Positions 47,667-58,682 of a stretch of DNA of 64,000 nucleotides are shown here, piece after piece (positions within the stretch are counted from its first letter, which is position 1; every line of letters begins with the position of its first letter). Both the position numbers and the translations under genes were made by a program. The stretch spans positions 2,060,286 to 2,124,285 of the forward strand of contig NW_026111831.1 in assembly GCF_024679095.1 (NCBI RefSeq), in the 5' to 3' direction. The notes under the pieces are model-generated. The model was not told the origin of the DNA. It searched no databases and saw only the letters and a program-made list of their open reading frames with translations. The stretch comes from Eriocheir sinensis. Its lineage: Eukaryota > Arthropoda > Malacostraca > Decapoda > Varunidae.

Positions 47667-48799
47667 TCAAGTGTAATTGTTAGTGTTGGTGTGTTGTGGT
47701 GACAAGTGAGTGTGTATTTGTTTTTTGAATGAGTCTATTGTACCGCAGTCTAAAATCTGTTGAGGGAGGCTGTTCCAGTCACGTATGGTGCGTGGAAAGT
47801 ATGAGTGCTTGTATGCGTCAGTGTTAGTGTGATATGTTTGGTATTTATGGATGTGTGTGTTTCGAGTACGTCGACTGTTTGTGTTGCGTAAGTATGTATG
47901 TGGATCAATGTCAATGTGAGTGTTTGTGATCTTGTACATAAGTGTAAGTCTGTGTGCTTGTCTGCGTATGTGAAGAGGGTCCATGTTTACCTGTTGTTTG
48001 ATCCGTGTTGTGATTCCAGGCGTTGGAGTGTAACTGTTTGTAATGAACCTTGCCGCCTTGGTGTTGATTTGGGTTAAGATTCGTTTTAGGTCCGTGCCAG
48101 TATCTCATTACCTACCTTATGAAACATCAGTATCTTTTCATATATCTTTTCTTCAAACCTTCAACAGTCATGGAAACGCTTTGAAAATCCAATTCAAGGA
48201 CTTTTTTTTTACTCTTGAAAATATGGGATAATGTTTATGAAAAGCGTCGCCTCCTCTGGCGGCCGCGGCGACACTGCAGCGTGTGTTGCAGAAATACCTC
48301 CTCGGTGAAATAAGTCACATATCCATGAGGGGGGGGTCCTGGTTAGAAGGGGGGCCGTTAGTAGGTCGTAAAGTTCGGTTGGAGTAGTTTAAATATGCTC
48401 CCCAACCCTAAGCCCTCTGCGAGCTATTTTGCTGCTGCGGCGGCTGCAGTGTCGCCGCGGCCAGCAGAGGAGGCGACGCGCTTTCGTAAACATTATCCCA
48501 TATTTTCAAGAGTAAAAAAAAAGTCCTTGAATTGGATTTTCAAAGCGTTTCCATGACTGTTGAAGGTTTGTAGAAAAGATATATGAAGAGATACTGATGT
48601 TTCATAAAGTAGATTATGAGATACTGGCACGGACCTAATACGAATCTTTACCTTGATTTGTTCTAACCTGTCAATGTTTCTGTGTGTGTAAGGATCCCAC
48701 ACCGGGGAGCAGTATTCCAGTGTTGGTCTCACAAGTGTGTCATAAGCGATGTGTTTAATGTCAGGAATAAGGTTTTCTGTTATCGTGCCCAGGTATGGT

Positions 48800-48800
<1 letters not shown>
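47667..48800 (-). pseudogene. RT-A LINE tail, copy 3, split by a MITE
   Basis: The RT-A fragment occupies 47,667-48,071 and 48,661-48,800. The MITE between them breaks it within the RLEQINTKAARF motif. Apart from the insertion it is close to copies 1 and 4. Confidence 0.75.
48064..48660. mobile_element. MITE with 8-bp TSD (48,072-48,652)
   Basis: The 581-bp element starts GGTTAAGATTCG and ends with the imperfect inverse CGAATCTTTACC. TTGATTTG flanks both sides (48,064-48,071; 48,653-48,660), and a single TTGATTTG is present in the RT-A copies at 2,139, 36,938 and 59,079. Arms of more than 200 bp form a near-complete foldback with a GC-rich centre (48,250-48,480). An 8-bp TSD fits hAT or P-like elements; superfamily open. 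Confidence 0.85.

Positions 48801-48801
<1 letters not shown>

Positions 48802-48849
<48 letters not shown>
48802..48849. repeat. (CA)n microsatellite
   Basis: About 48 bp of CA, followed by the CAG-rich segment to about 49,036. Confidence 0.95.
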
Positions 48850-48853
<4 letters not shown>

Positions 48854-49098
48854 CTCGCCCCGGGCACGGAGTCTTGGGGTCACCACTGGACGGAGGCTGC
48901 TGTGTGGAGTGCTGACTCTGACGGCGGCACCAGCACCAGCACCACCAGCAGCAGCAGCACCAGCAGCAGCAGGAGTCAGCACCGGCAGTAAAGAGTCAGC
49001 AGGGGCAGCAGAAGAAACAGGAGTCAGCAGCAGCGTGTTTGCTCTTGCTCTTGCTGTACAGTGACCCGTTGGAGAGTCAGCCTTCATATCGGCACAAC
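48850..49098. repeat. CAG-rich module segment, copy 4
   Basis: Equivalent to 2,366-2,600, with CACCAGCAGCAGCAGCACCA-type triplets. Confidence 0.6.
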
Positions 49099-49815
49099 CT
49101 GATTGATTGATTGATTGATAGTTTATTGTTGCAGGTAAACAACAAGGGAGAAGGGAGAAACATGCCATCCCAACCCCCAGGCAGGGCAGTGTGTGATTAT
49201 ACAACTATTAGTACATGTGTAGGGAGCACCATGAAACGAAAGATACAATGGTAGGAAGGAAAGCACAAGGGAGGGGGCAGTACCTCCCCCTGGACAATAA
49301 GACAATAAAATGTGGGGACGGAGAACATTGCCCAAGCACTAGATGGGAATGAATATAGAGATAGAGTAAATACTAGTCCTTAAAGTAGAATACTGCCTTG
49401 TATAGCACGGCAGGCTGCCAACTGAGGCTGTTAACCCTAATGTAGCTTTCTAGTAGTCGGTCGGGAGTTTTGCCTTTGTAACGGCTTTTCTCTGGGTCTG
49501 TGGTCTTTCTCGGTCTGGGTCTTTTGAGTTTCTAGATTTCTTTACGTCTCCTCTTCCTTTCGTTTCTTTTCTCTTTTTTTGCCAAAATTTATATAGTACT
49601 GCCTTCACTGTCTCCATTTTCAAAAAGAGCTCTTCCGATGGTCCTCCTCGTCCTGGTGGTATGGACGCTGGGATGCTGCCTCTCTCCTCGTCGTGGGCCG
49701 GGCAGTGCAGGATGATCAAGTGCCTCAGGTCCTCCAGCTCGTCTCCACACATGGTGCACGCCGTACTCTCGTTGTTAAATCTTTTCCTATCTCTCAGCCT
49801 CATGTTATTTGTTCT
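49099..49815 (-). pseudogene. LINE-D relative, C-terminal tail with (ATCA)n 3' end
   Basis: On the minus strand the frame MRLRDRKRFNNESTACTMCG, DLRHLIILHCPAHDEE and a final AVTKAKLPTDY is followed by about 350 bp and the tail CAACAATAAACTATCAATCA, i.e. AATAAA and (ATCA)n (49,099-49,130). A CxxC...H...C knuckle is visible and no RT core is present. It inserted into the CAG module segment after CACAACCTG. Confidence 0.65.
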
Positions 49816-50039
49816 GCAGTGACGAGGATGGCTGATGCTTCACTGTTGTCGTACACTGATCCTCTTGTCCTCCCATCTCTTCTCTCCAGCAGGTTCTATA
49901 TATTTTCAGGGTTGCTTTTTCTTGAATTTCTTGTGTCCACATTTTTGTGTCCCATGCTCTAACTTCTTTTCTTACTTCGTCGCTTGTTATTGTGCCTCCT
50001 CTTATTCCCGCCCTTTTTTCTGTCTTTTATTAGTAGTAG
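49816..50039. other. Spacer between LINE tails
   Basis: No gene is supported. T-rich, possibly more minus-strand LINE sequence. Confidence 0.3.
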
Positions 50040-50335
50040 GAATCGGTCTACTGTCTGGGCCTATTATTTTCCTTTTTCTCTTATTGTCCAAAACTTGTGC
50101 ACTGTTGCTTTTGTTTCTTCGGTGTGTTCATTTTCAAATAATTATCCAAATGTGTCCTCCTCTTCTTCCTCGTAAGGCCGCTGCAGCCTCGCACACTTTT
50201 TCCTTTCCTCTGCACAGGCCGGGCACCAGAGCAGGAAGTGTCGCAGGTCTTCGTTTTCAGCTTCACACATGTCGCACTTGGTTTCCTCTTGCCGGTGTGT
50301 TTCTGTCTTTTAGTTGCATGTTGTTTGTCCTGCAT
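50040..50335 (-). pseudogene. LINE-D C-terminal tail, copy 2
   Basis: Same as 15,130-15,484 (DLRHFLLWCPACAEERKKC), 5' end shared, 3' end shorter. Confidence 0.6.
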
Positions 50336-50409
50336 CTGAATGGAGTGAGAGGTGAGTCGCCGCGTGGGTCGGAGGTGCTGCGCCTTGCTTGCGAAAGCGC
50401 TGAGTCGAC

Positions 50410-51622
50410 ATGGCTGGCCGAGCCAAGAACTCGGTGGAGTTCTGTTACGTTTGTGCGGATCCCACAGGCGACAAGTGGACAGGGTGCTGTCTGTGCCCTA
50501 ATTAAGTGGTGTCATCTGAAGTGTGCTCATCTGCCTGGAATTAAGTCGGAGAATATATCTAAAGTAAATTGGATTTGCAACCCATGCCTTCATAAAGCAT
50601 CTCTGGCTACCAAAATTGTGGAAAAAATGGAAGAATTCAAGCTGGAATTATCTAAGGAAATATCAGAAGTGAAACAAGAAGTTTAGTCACGAGCGGTCAG
50701 CGTGAAGGAGGAGCTGGGGGAGGTGGCGCAGGATGTGGCAGACGTGTTGCAGCGAGCCGAGCATGTGGAGTCAGCAGATGCAACTTGGGCTGAGGTCATC
50801 AAACGTAAGAGGAAAGTTAAGAAGAACTTACTTGTTGTCAAGGCCTCTGAACAAGATAAAAAGGCTACAGAGTTGAAAGGTGAAGTTTCTGAAGCATTAC
50901 GTGACATTCAGATTACTGATTCAAGATTCACTATTGGAGGTAATATTATAATGAACTTTGATGATGAGAATATGAGGAATGAGGCAGCCCAAAAATTGCA
51001 ATCTGTGGAGAAAGTCAGTACTGAAAGTGTGGGAAAACTGAGGCCAAAGATCATGATTTGTAATGTGCACAAGGAGGAGACTGGGGATAAGATAATTGAG
51101 ACACTGCTTAAAAGAAATGAGTTCCTACACTCGATTCCACAAGTTGAGGAGAAAATTGAGAAAATTTTTAGTAAGCCTGCTGCCGGTGGCACAGCGCATT
51201 ATATCCTGAAATGTGATCCAACTGTTAGAGAGCTAATGTACAAGCACCATGATAGAATAAAACTTGAATGGGGGGTGTATACTGTGAGAGACAGATACCA
51301 TGCAATAATATGTTATCATTGTCAGAGATATGGTCATATTGAGGCCAAATGCACTGCCAAGGCCAATGGTGAGAACCCAGTATGTTATAAATGTGCAGGA
51401 AAACATAAAGCCAAAGACTGCCCCGGGACTGAGAGCAAATATATAAATTGTGTGAGGTACAAGAAGCCTGAAGTCAATCACTCGGCGAATAACCAGTGTT
51501 GTGTAGTTTTTCAGACTGAAAATGAGAGAATTCGTAACATAACGGATCATGGCTACGAGTTCCTCAGATACAAAGACAAAATGTGGTCTGCTAAATGTTC
51601 AGTCTGTGGGAAATAAAACTCT
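50410..51622 (+). pseudogene. LINE-E copy 2, ORF1
   Basis: ATG at 50,410 gives MAGRAKNSVEFCYVC, the PHD-like finger with the same frameshift as copy 1, and an in-frame TAG after EVKQEV (50,683). From about 50,702 the frame is open for 304 codons. It contains a coiled region, SRFTIGGNIIMNFDDENM, CYHCQRYGHIEAKC (CCHC), CYKCAGKHKAKDC and a decayed third knuckle near NHSANNQCC. Such ORF1 proteins bind LINE RNA. The frame overlaps the ORF2 start at about 51,548. This is the better preserved ORF1 copy but is still interrupted. Confidence 0.7.
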
Positions 51623-51727
51623 AGATATCCGTGATCTCATCAAAGAAAAGGATTTTGACATTTTAGCGGTAACTGAAACATGGCTAAATGACTACGACGT
51701 CGCCAAGATTCGTACGTGAGATGACGC
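51548..51727 (+). pseudogene. LINE-E copy 2, ORF2 endonuclease start
   Basis: Encodes MATSSSDTKTKCGLLNVQSV and DILAVTETWLNDYDVAKIR, then a stop caused by a 4-bp insertion (CGTACGTGAG). Split by the hAT element. The remaining EN and all RT are deleted in this copy. Confidence 0.7.
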
Positions 51728-52236
51728 CAGGGTTGGAGTAATTGTAATTGTAATTTAATTAGAATGTAATTAATTACATTAAAGTATGTAATTGTAATTG
51801 GATGTAGAACTTAATGAAGTAATTGTAATTATAATTAATTACATTATAAAGTAATTGTAATTTAATTGTAATTGCGAAAAAAGTAAGTCATACTAAAATT
51901 CTGATAATCCTTGTTTTTACTGCTATGGTGGCAAATATGTAAATACTGTATATGATGAAGTATGGCAACCCTTACTGGACAACCTACGTATTATACGAGA
52001 ATCAGACGCGTCCACTTTTCCCTGTTTGGTGGACTGGGACATATTTCATTGCTTCCTAGACCGTCATACGGCAAAGTCCTCCTCTTGACTTTCTATTGTA
52101 AAGGTAAGAAAGACATTGTATAGTAATATGTTCCCTGATGAATGATGATGATGACAGGGGCGTCATTTCAGATTTTTCTTGGGGGGGGCAGAGACAGTTT
52201 GGTGAGCAAAGAGCTTCATCATAATAATAATTAAAA

Positions 52237-52326
<90 letters not shown>

Positions 52327-53203
52327 CTAAATCCAGCTGCTGTTACTTCTTGAGGCTTCGCTGGTAGGGGGGGCAAACTGAGGCTTGGGGGGGGCAACTT
52401 GAGTCTTGGGGGGGGGCACAGCCCCCCCCCACACCCCCAAATGACGCCCCTGGATGATGACTGTAGTAGCTGAGATGGTGATGATAGTTCATTGGATGAT
52501 GTCATGATGAAATAATGTAATAGTGATTAGTGGTGATGGTGACCAATGTCATAGAAATAGGCTAATTTGTTGGAAAGTTAATCGCTGTAGGTGTAGGCTT
52601 GTGCTGATAGGAAAGTAGTAGTCTAGTAGTACAGTAAAGTGGTGGTAATGATGGTGAAAGTAATAGCAAGATGGTAATGTTAAAAAAAATAATGATGACG
52701 ATCATATAGCAGTAACAGGGAAATAATTATGAAAAAAATTGATGATGCTGAATTGGTGATCTGGTGATGCTGGTGATAGTAATATTAATAATAATGGTGA
52801 CAAGTATTATGACTGTGATAGTAGAAGGCATATTTTATTGATAGTGGTGAGTAGTAGGATATGATACTACCATACTACATACTATCTTTCTTTGTCTATC
52901 TGCCCCTCTCTTTGTCTGTCTGTCTGTCTGTCATTCTGTCTCCTACCTACCCCGTCATTTCTTCGACGATCTCTCTGTCTGTCTGTCTGTCTCTGTGTGT
53001 GTCATTATGTCCCTCCCTCTCTTCTCCTTTCGACCCACACCCTCTCTTCATCCTTTGCCCTCACCCTATTCCCTCTCTCCATTTCCCTTCCCGCCCATCC
53101 TGTTTATCTGTCTGTATGTATAGCACCACTCCCCCAGTCCCCACCACCTACTGTATCGCACCCCTTCTCCTCCCCTCTGCCTACCCGTTTAGCCTACATC
53201 CAC

Positions 53204-53253
<50 letters not shown>

Positions 53254-53290
53254 TTTCAATAAATGACAACAGCACGATGCTAGTGTTTTC
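51720..53290. mobile_element. hAT element in LINE-E, copy 2, right end deleted
   Basis: Starts at 51,728 with CAGGGTTGGAGTAATTG after the same target GATGACGC (51,720-51,727). It is colinear with 17,358-18,690 except for a nested hAT MITE and a shorter CTGT tract. It ends abruptly near 53,290, after GCTAGTGTTTT, where sequence equivalent to 22,318 follows. Confidence 0.85.
52147..52460. mobile_element. Nested hAT-type MITE (52,155-52,452) with (TA)n core
   Basis: The 298-bp element begins CAGGGGCGTCATTT and ends AAATGACGCCCCTG. The 8-bp duplication GATGATGA flanks it (52,147-52,154; 52,453-52,460). Copy 1 of the host element has the empty site near 17,770-17,786. A (TA)n tract (52,245-52,325) and G-runs fill the middle. 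No frame. Confidence 0.88.
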
Positions 53291-53299
53291 CTAAGTGTG

Positions 53300-53580
53300 T
53301 TCCTAAAAAGGTAAAATTATGTTTTATTACCTTCAAAGTCGGCGCGGTGCTCGACGGGCCATACACAGAATAAGAATGAGAGAGGGAATGAAAATGGCAG
53401 AATGGGAGAGAGGGAATAAGAATGAGATTGAGAGAAAATGAAAATGAGGGAGAATGAAATGAGGAAGAATGATAATGAGAATGAGAAACAGAGAGACTGA
53501 GAGAGAATGAGAATGAGATTGAGAGAATGTGAGAAAAAGAATGTCAGAAAGAATGAGAGAATGTTGGAGAGAGAGAGAGA
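53300..53580. repeat. GA-rich tract of ZNF5 module
   Basis: Equivalent to 22,320-22,704, but the uninterrupted (GA)n has shrunk to about 15 bp (53,565-53,580). Confidence 0.85.
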
Positions 53581-53816
53581 ATCAAATGAAAGAAAGAATG
53601 AGATGGCAAGCTTCAAAGAGAAAGTAAAGAGATGAAGATGGAGAGATTAATAAACAAATTAGAGAAATAACACATGAAACAAAACAGTGAGATAAAGATA
53701 GGAAAAGAGTAACTGAAGAAAAGAAGGGAACCATGAAAAAAATTAAAGAAACACAGACAAATATACTCTCTCTCTCTCTCTCTTCGGTATATTATAAGCA
53801 ATGAGTTCCATCATTA

Positions 53817-54095
53817 CGTGTCCGTGGTGCAGTGGTTAGCGTGGTCTGGGTTTGAACCCCGGCCCGGGCAGTCGGCGTGCAGTCCACCCAGCTGTTCATC
53901 CTTCCTTTCGGGCTGGTTGATAAATGGGTACCTGGGGACACCTGGGAAAGGCACGCTGGGGTAACCCTGGTGACACACTGGCCCTGCGTCCCGGGGTGAT
54001 GGGGATGGCTGAGTGTTGTTGAAGAACAGGGGAAAGATGTCTGGAGAAATTGAGTTTTTGAGGCACTGAAGGTCACCAAGTTCCCTGTGCCCCAT
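53817..54095 (+). repeat. SINE-C, copy 4
   Basis: Same boxes and body as the copy at 22,944, with which it shares GTTGTTGAAGAACAG. Confidence 0.75.
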
Positions 54096-54569
54096 TAAGA
54101 AGTGACGGCAAGGCCAGAGGCTAGGTGTTCCGCAGCGTCCAGCCCTGAGCTGTGTAATTCCCCCCTATGCGTCTGCACAAGGTAAACCTGCCATGGGCGG
54201 CAGGCTTACCTTAGGCAGATGCATCGAGGAAAACAGCTGTTTGGTCAGGCCTGTCGGCAGAACCAGGATGGGCTACCAAACGCTGCCCCCCACCACATAC
54301 ATTACTTTGGTTGAGTTTATGAAAAGGTCCATGTTTTTAGTCCACAATGTATTTATCTGTGAAGCACAACAAGAACGGTGTATACAAGCCACGAACGAGA
54401 CGAGTGACAAACGTGTGGATGTCGCGGCTGCCAGCTTGTAACTGACCACTGGCCACTGCTGGGTGCTGGCAGAGAGAAGTGCAAGCTATACAGAATTGTA
54501 CTGTCACGTGATTCTTGAGTCATATGGAAAGTTCCGTGCATAACACTTACAGCAGCACAACACAACACC

Positions 54570-55564
54570 TCAGGGGAAGTGGATCTTCATGTGCCGAGCA
54601 ATATCCTGCTTGGTCTTGAAATGTTTCTTACAAACATCACACTTGAACTCTCTCAGGCCAGAGTGTCTGAAGATGTGCTTGTCCAACACAGACATAGAAA
54701 TGAACCTCTTGCCACACTCTTGGCATTCATGAGGTCTTTCACCAGTGTGTATAAAAGTGTGTGTTCAGGTCACTCTTGGCTCTGAACTTTTTGCCACACT
54801 CACGGCATTCATGAGGTCTTTCATCAGTGTGTGTAAGGGTGTGTCTGTTGAGGTTACTCTTATCACTGAACTTTTTGCCACACTCACGGCATTCATGAGG
54901 TCTTTCACCAGTGTGTCTAAGGGTGTGTATGTTGAGGTTACTCTTATCACTGAACTTTTTGCCACACTCACGGCATTCATGAGGTCTTTCACCAGTGTGT
55001 GTAAGGGCGTGTTTCTTGAGGTCACTCTTCCTGCTGATCTTTTTGCCACACTCTTGGCATTCATGAGGTCTTTCACCAGTGTGTGTAAGGGTGTGTCTGT
55101 TGAGGTGACTCTTCTGATTGAACTTTTTGCCACACTCACGGCATTCATGAGGTCTTTCACCAGTGTGTGTAAGGGTGTGTTTCTTGAGGTCACTCTTCGT
55201 ACTGAACTTTTTGCCACACTCACGGCATTCATGAGGTCTTTCACCAGTGTGTGTAAGGGTGTGTGTGTTGAGGTTACTCTTCTGACTGAACTTTTTGTCA
55301 CACTCACGGCATTCATGAGGTCTTTCACCAGTGTGTGTAAGGGTGTGTGTGTTGAGGTTACTCTTCTGACTGAACTTTTTGTCACACTCACGGCATTCAT
55401 GAGGTCTTTCACCAGTGTGTGTCAGGGTGTGTGTTGAGGTCCCTCTTCTTACTGAACTTTTTGCCACACTCACGGCATTCATGAGGTCTTCCTCCAGAGT
55501 GTGTGGGTGTACTTGGTGAGGTCACCCTTCCCAGGGAGTCTTTTCCCACACTCTTGGCACTCAT
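54570..55564 (-). pseudogene. ZNF5: C2H2 zinc-finger gene, 11 fingers, two frameshifts
   Basis: From the conserved ATG at 55,564 to the stop at 54,570 there are 995 nt, 4 fewer than in ZNF2 and ZNF4. Two 2-bp losses explain this: one at about 55,427-55,436 at the end of finger 1 and one at about 54,757-54,765 after finger 9. Between them the frame is open and encodes helices SQKSNLNTH (twice), STKSDLKKH, NQKSHLNRH, SRKSDLKKH, SDKSNLNIH, SDKSNLNRH and RAKSDLNTH. The terminal fingers ISMSVLDKH and FKTKQDIARH remain readable in another frame. Both lesions are in GTGTGT runs, so slippage or a sequencing error is possible. Structure otherwise matches ZNF2. Confidence 0.75.
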
Positions 55565-55870
55565 GGTTTCCTTCACCAGTGTGTGCAAGGCTGTGTCTAG
55601 TGGACCTGCTCTCAGTCTCAAGTCTTCTTGCACTCAAACTTTTCCTTTCCTTTATGGCTGGAGATGCCAGCAGCAAGGTGGTGGTGGTGGTGGTGGTGGG
55701 GAGGCTCTCCTGATCACCCCTGATCCTCACACCACAGAAAGTCTGCTCCTGCTGGTCCCGGGCACTCAGGCTGGTGCCCTGCCTTGTAGCCTCCACTGCA
55801 ACAGAGATCAGCGGCAGCAAAGACGCAGGGAGCGCTGAGCACAACACCGCCTCAGACTCTCACTTCTGCA
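55565..55870 (-). other. ZNF5 upstream region
   Basis: The relic finger frame (HTGEGNHECQECGKRL) is open for about 120 codons up to 55,847 but begins with GTG rather than ATG. A GGT tract is at 55,678-55,700. Confidence 0.4.
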
Positions 55871-56398
55871 CAGCACTGGCGGGGCTGTGGGGACAAAGAT
55901 CACATCCTCATACAAACATGATTCAAAATAAAAAAAGCAGCTGCAAATTCCTAGAATGTATAACAAAGCATATCAGCTACAAGTTGTCAACCACAATATT
56001 GTGAAAACTATACCAAATAAACTGGGTCAAAATAGACCCAGAGTAATGAATTAACTGCCTTCAACATTTTGGAGGCACCGTGTAGCAGGCAGCTGAAAAG
56101 CACCTTGTAAAGACCTTCAGGAAAAGGGAAACTGAAAACCAAGAAGGGGCAGAACCACACCAGAGAATAGACGCCATAAAAAGGACATCAGGGAGAGAAT
56201 ACAATTGAAAAGTGCACAGAGCAGTGCTCTTCAAACTGGCGTGCCACCCTCAGGTGGGCGAGATTAACCAAGGGATGGACGTCTGTCTTGGCGGGACAAG
56301 TGGGTGGACGAGACCATGCCAGCGTGTCGGAATACATGGATACATGAAATGCATGAAATGAACATGATCCAAACACCTCATACTGACCCCCTGAACAC

Positions 56399-56540
56399 AC
56401 CCAGGTACTGTTCCTTTCCTTCGCAGCAGTGGTTGCCAACACACCCAGTCACTGTTCCTTTCCTTCACAGCAGTGGTTGCTAACACACCCAGTCACTGTT
56501 CCTTTCCTTCACAGCAGTGGTTGCCAACACACCCAGTCAC
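56399..56540. repeat. 44-bp minisatellite, about 3 copies
   Basis: Same unit. As at 25,500-25,638 it leads into the Harbinger remnant. 55,871-56,398 is the common ZNF spacer. Confidence 0.9.
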
Positions 56541-57220
56541 ATGCAGGTGTATAGATTCCCCCGTCAGGAAATCATCAGGCTCTGTGATGAGTTGCACCCC
56601 CACCTGGAAAGGAGAACCAGGAGGGCACATGCACTCCCAACACACACCCAGGTTCTGGCTACACTAAGGTTTTGTGAGTGGCAGCTTTCAAGGTGTTATT
56701 GGAAACGGTGTTGGAAATGACCAATCAAGGGCCATTGATAAAGTAACTCAGGTACTTTGTGAAAAGGCCAGTCATGAGATAAAGATGTCAACCACAACAA
56801 TAGTTATTAATAGAATTTTTAAGATAGTTTTCATGCATTTCAAAATGATAAATAGTGGATTAATGAATTTTCAACTTCACAGGAGACAGTGCGTATCCTA
56901 TGGAGCCATTCCTGATGACCCCAGTTGCACGCCCGACAACGCCTGGGGAGGAATGATACAACAAGTCATCACATGACAAGATGCGTTGTCGAACGGACCT
57001 TTGGGATCCTCAAGTCAAGGTGCACGTGCCTACATAAGTCAGGAGGAAGTTTGCAGCATGACCCCAAGAAGACTATGAAGATTGCGACTTCTTGTATGCT
57101 CCTGCACAACTACTGAGTGGATCGCTGCAGAAGAAGTACCAGTTCAGCCTGTGAGAAACAGCAGACTGATTCCTGGTCAAGTTGTCAGGCAGGAAATTAT
57201 TAGAAACTTCCTTTCCTGAG
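56541..57220 (+). pseudogene. Harbinger transposase remnant, copy 2
   Basis: Same structure as 25,639-26,320. This copy preserves the C-terminal nuclease motif better: TRCVVERTFGILKSRCTCLH and KIATSCMLLHNY are in one frame. The N-terminal frame reads RFPRQEIIRLCDELHPHLER. The central part is missing and the frame changes at least twice. Confidence 0.75.
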
Positions 57221-57417
57221 TATAGGTAGGCATATATGTAGACCTTGCAGTTAGTAATAGATTACTTTCAAATGTAAATGTGCAGAACTCACAGTCGGAG
57301 GCATAAGAACAAAACAAGAAATCATAATGGCCACATGTTCAGCATTCTTGATCACAATTTTATGGCGATTATTATTAATATTTAATTAATATCAGCTTAC
57401 ACCTGCAGATTGCGTAT

Positions 57418-57630
57418 GGTGCACCGGTGGCCGAGTGGTCAGTGTGTGTACGTGGTGATCCAGAGGACTCGACTCCCACCGCAAGACACTGAGAGTTTTC
57501 AACCATTGACAAGTGGCAGAGGGTTACCAACATGCTGCCCAGCAGATCTTCAGTCAACCCTAACTTCAGCGTCTTTGATCAAGAGGGGCACCACCTCCAC
57601 ACCACACATTCTTATCACCTAGTTTGGTAC
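57418..57630 (+). repeat. SINE-D, copy 2
   Basis: Same TGGCCGAGTGG box A. Here GTGGTGATCC replaces the shorter loop of copy 1. Confidence 0.6.
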
Positions 57631-57776
57631 CCTACTTGTCCATCTCACATGCCCCATGTATCTCAGCATTCTGCACTCTTGGCTCCATGTCATCCTCTCC
57701 AACTTGTTGTTTCATATAGCATAACCGGCCTCACATACATAGAAGTGATCAATATACCTAGGCTATAATATTATAT

Positions 57777-58091
57777 TTAACCCGTAAGCTGCGGGACTGA
57801 GATTCTGAGTGCGTCGCCTAGTGCGGCTATATCAGCGAGAGATTGACCTTCAATAAATGATATCTAAGTTACATAAACGTGTCATAAATATTACAATACA
57901 CATATCTGTAGCTCGAAATGTGTTGTATCCTGCATATTTCTTAGATTTTTCTATCACAAAAATGTTTTTCTGGCAGTATCTGAAGCCGCGGCGGAAACTT
58001 TTTGGCGCCTGTTTGAAAAGCCCGCTTCCAGAAGGCTTACAGCAGCTTACCGCTCAGCCGCCCAGAAGTCGTACAGCAGTTTGCGGGTTAA
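57777..58091. mobile_element. Second piggyBac-type MITE (57,781-58,087) at a module junction
   Basis: TTAA at 57,777-57,780 and 58,088-58,091 bracket 307 bp whose ends are CCCGTAAGCTGC and the imperfect inverse GCAGTTTGCGGG. The left flank matches the end of the type II module (26,870-26,877) and the right flank matches the interior of the foldback element. It lies exactly at a chimeric joint. Confidence 0.75.
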
Positions 58092-58645
58092 CCATAATAT
58101 GAAGGCGGAAAAACTTAAAAGTAAAGAAAAGTGGTAAAGGTAGGGAAAAGGCATATTATACATACGTGCGCTGTGTTGGTGTCGGCGGCGGCGGGGAGGT
58201 GAGTAGTGTTGCCAACGATCCGGTTAGGGGTGGTACGCTAGGTTAGCGATGGTACGTTTAGTTAGCCATTAGCCCACGCATGTGAGACCAGGTCCACCAC
58301 GCGTGGTTATTTTTTTTTTAGAACACGCACCTTTACCGAAAGGGTTTTGTGAAGGTTTGAGCCGGGTATAGTATTAGGTAAAGGTGCGTGTTCTAAAAAA
58401 AAAAAAATAACCTCGCGTGGTGGACCTGGTTTCACATGCGTGGGCTAATCGATAGCTAAACGTACCATCGCTAACCGGATCGTTGGCAACACTGCCACCG
58501 CTGCCGTATGTATAATATGCCTTTTCACTACCTTTACCACTTTTTCTTTACTTTTAAGTTTTTCAGCCTTCATATTATGGTTAAGGGACATGTATTTCGT
58601 CCCTTAAGTATAATATGGAGGCGTAATATCGTAGTTTGGAGGCGT
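58088..58645. mobile_element. Foldback element, copy 4, left end missing
   Basis: The left arm starts only at TTAACCATAATATGAAGGCG, inside the arm, right after the piggyBac MITE. The right arm is complete. Confidence 0.75.
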
Positions 58646-58682
58646 GAAGTGAATCTCCACTATTACCAGGGAGGGAAGTGAA

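Noticed and set aside
55565..55847. A secreted-looking N-terminus (MLCSALPASLLPLISVAVEA) upstream of the ZNFs
   Set aside because: The first codon is GTG, the frame is interrupted in ZNF3 and altered in ZNF4, and two splice-acceptor-like sites lie within it.
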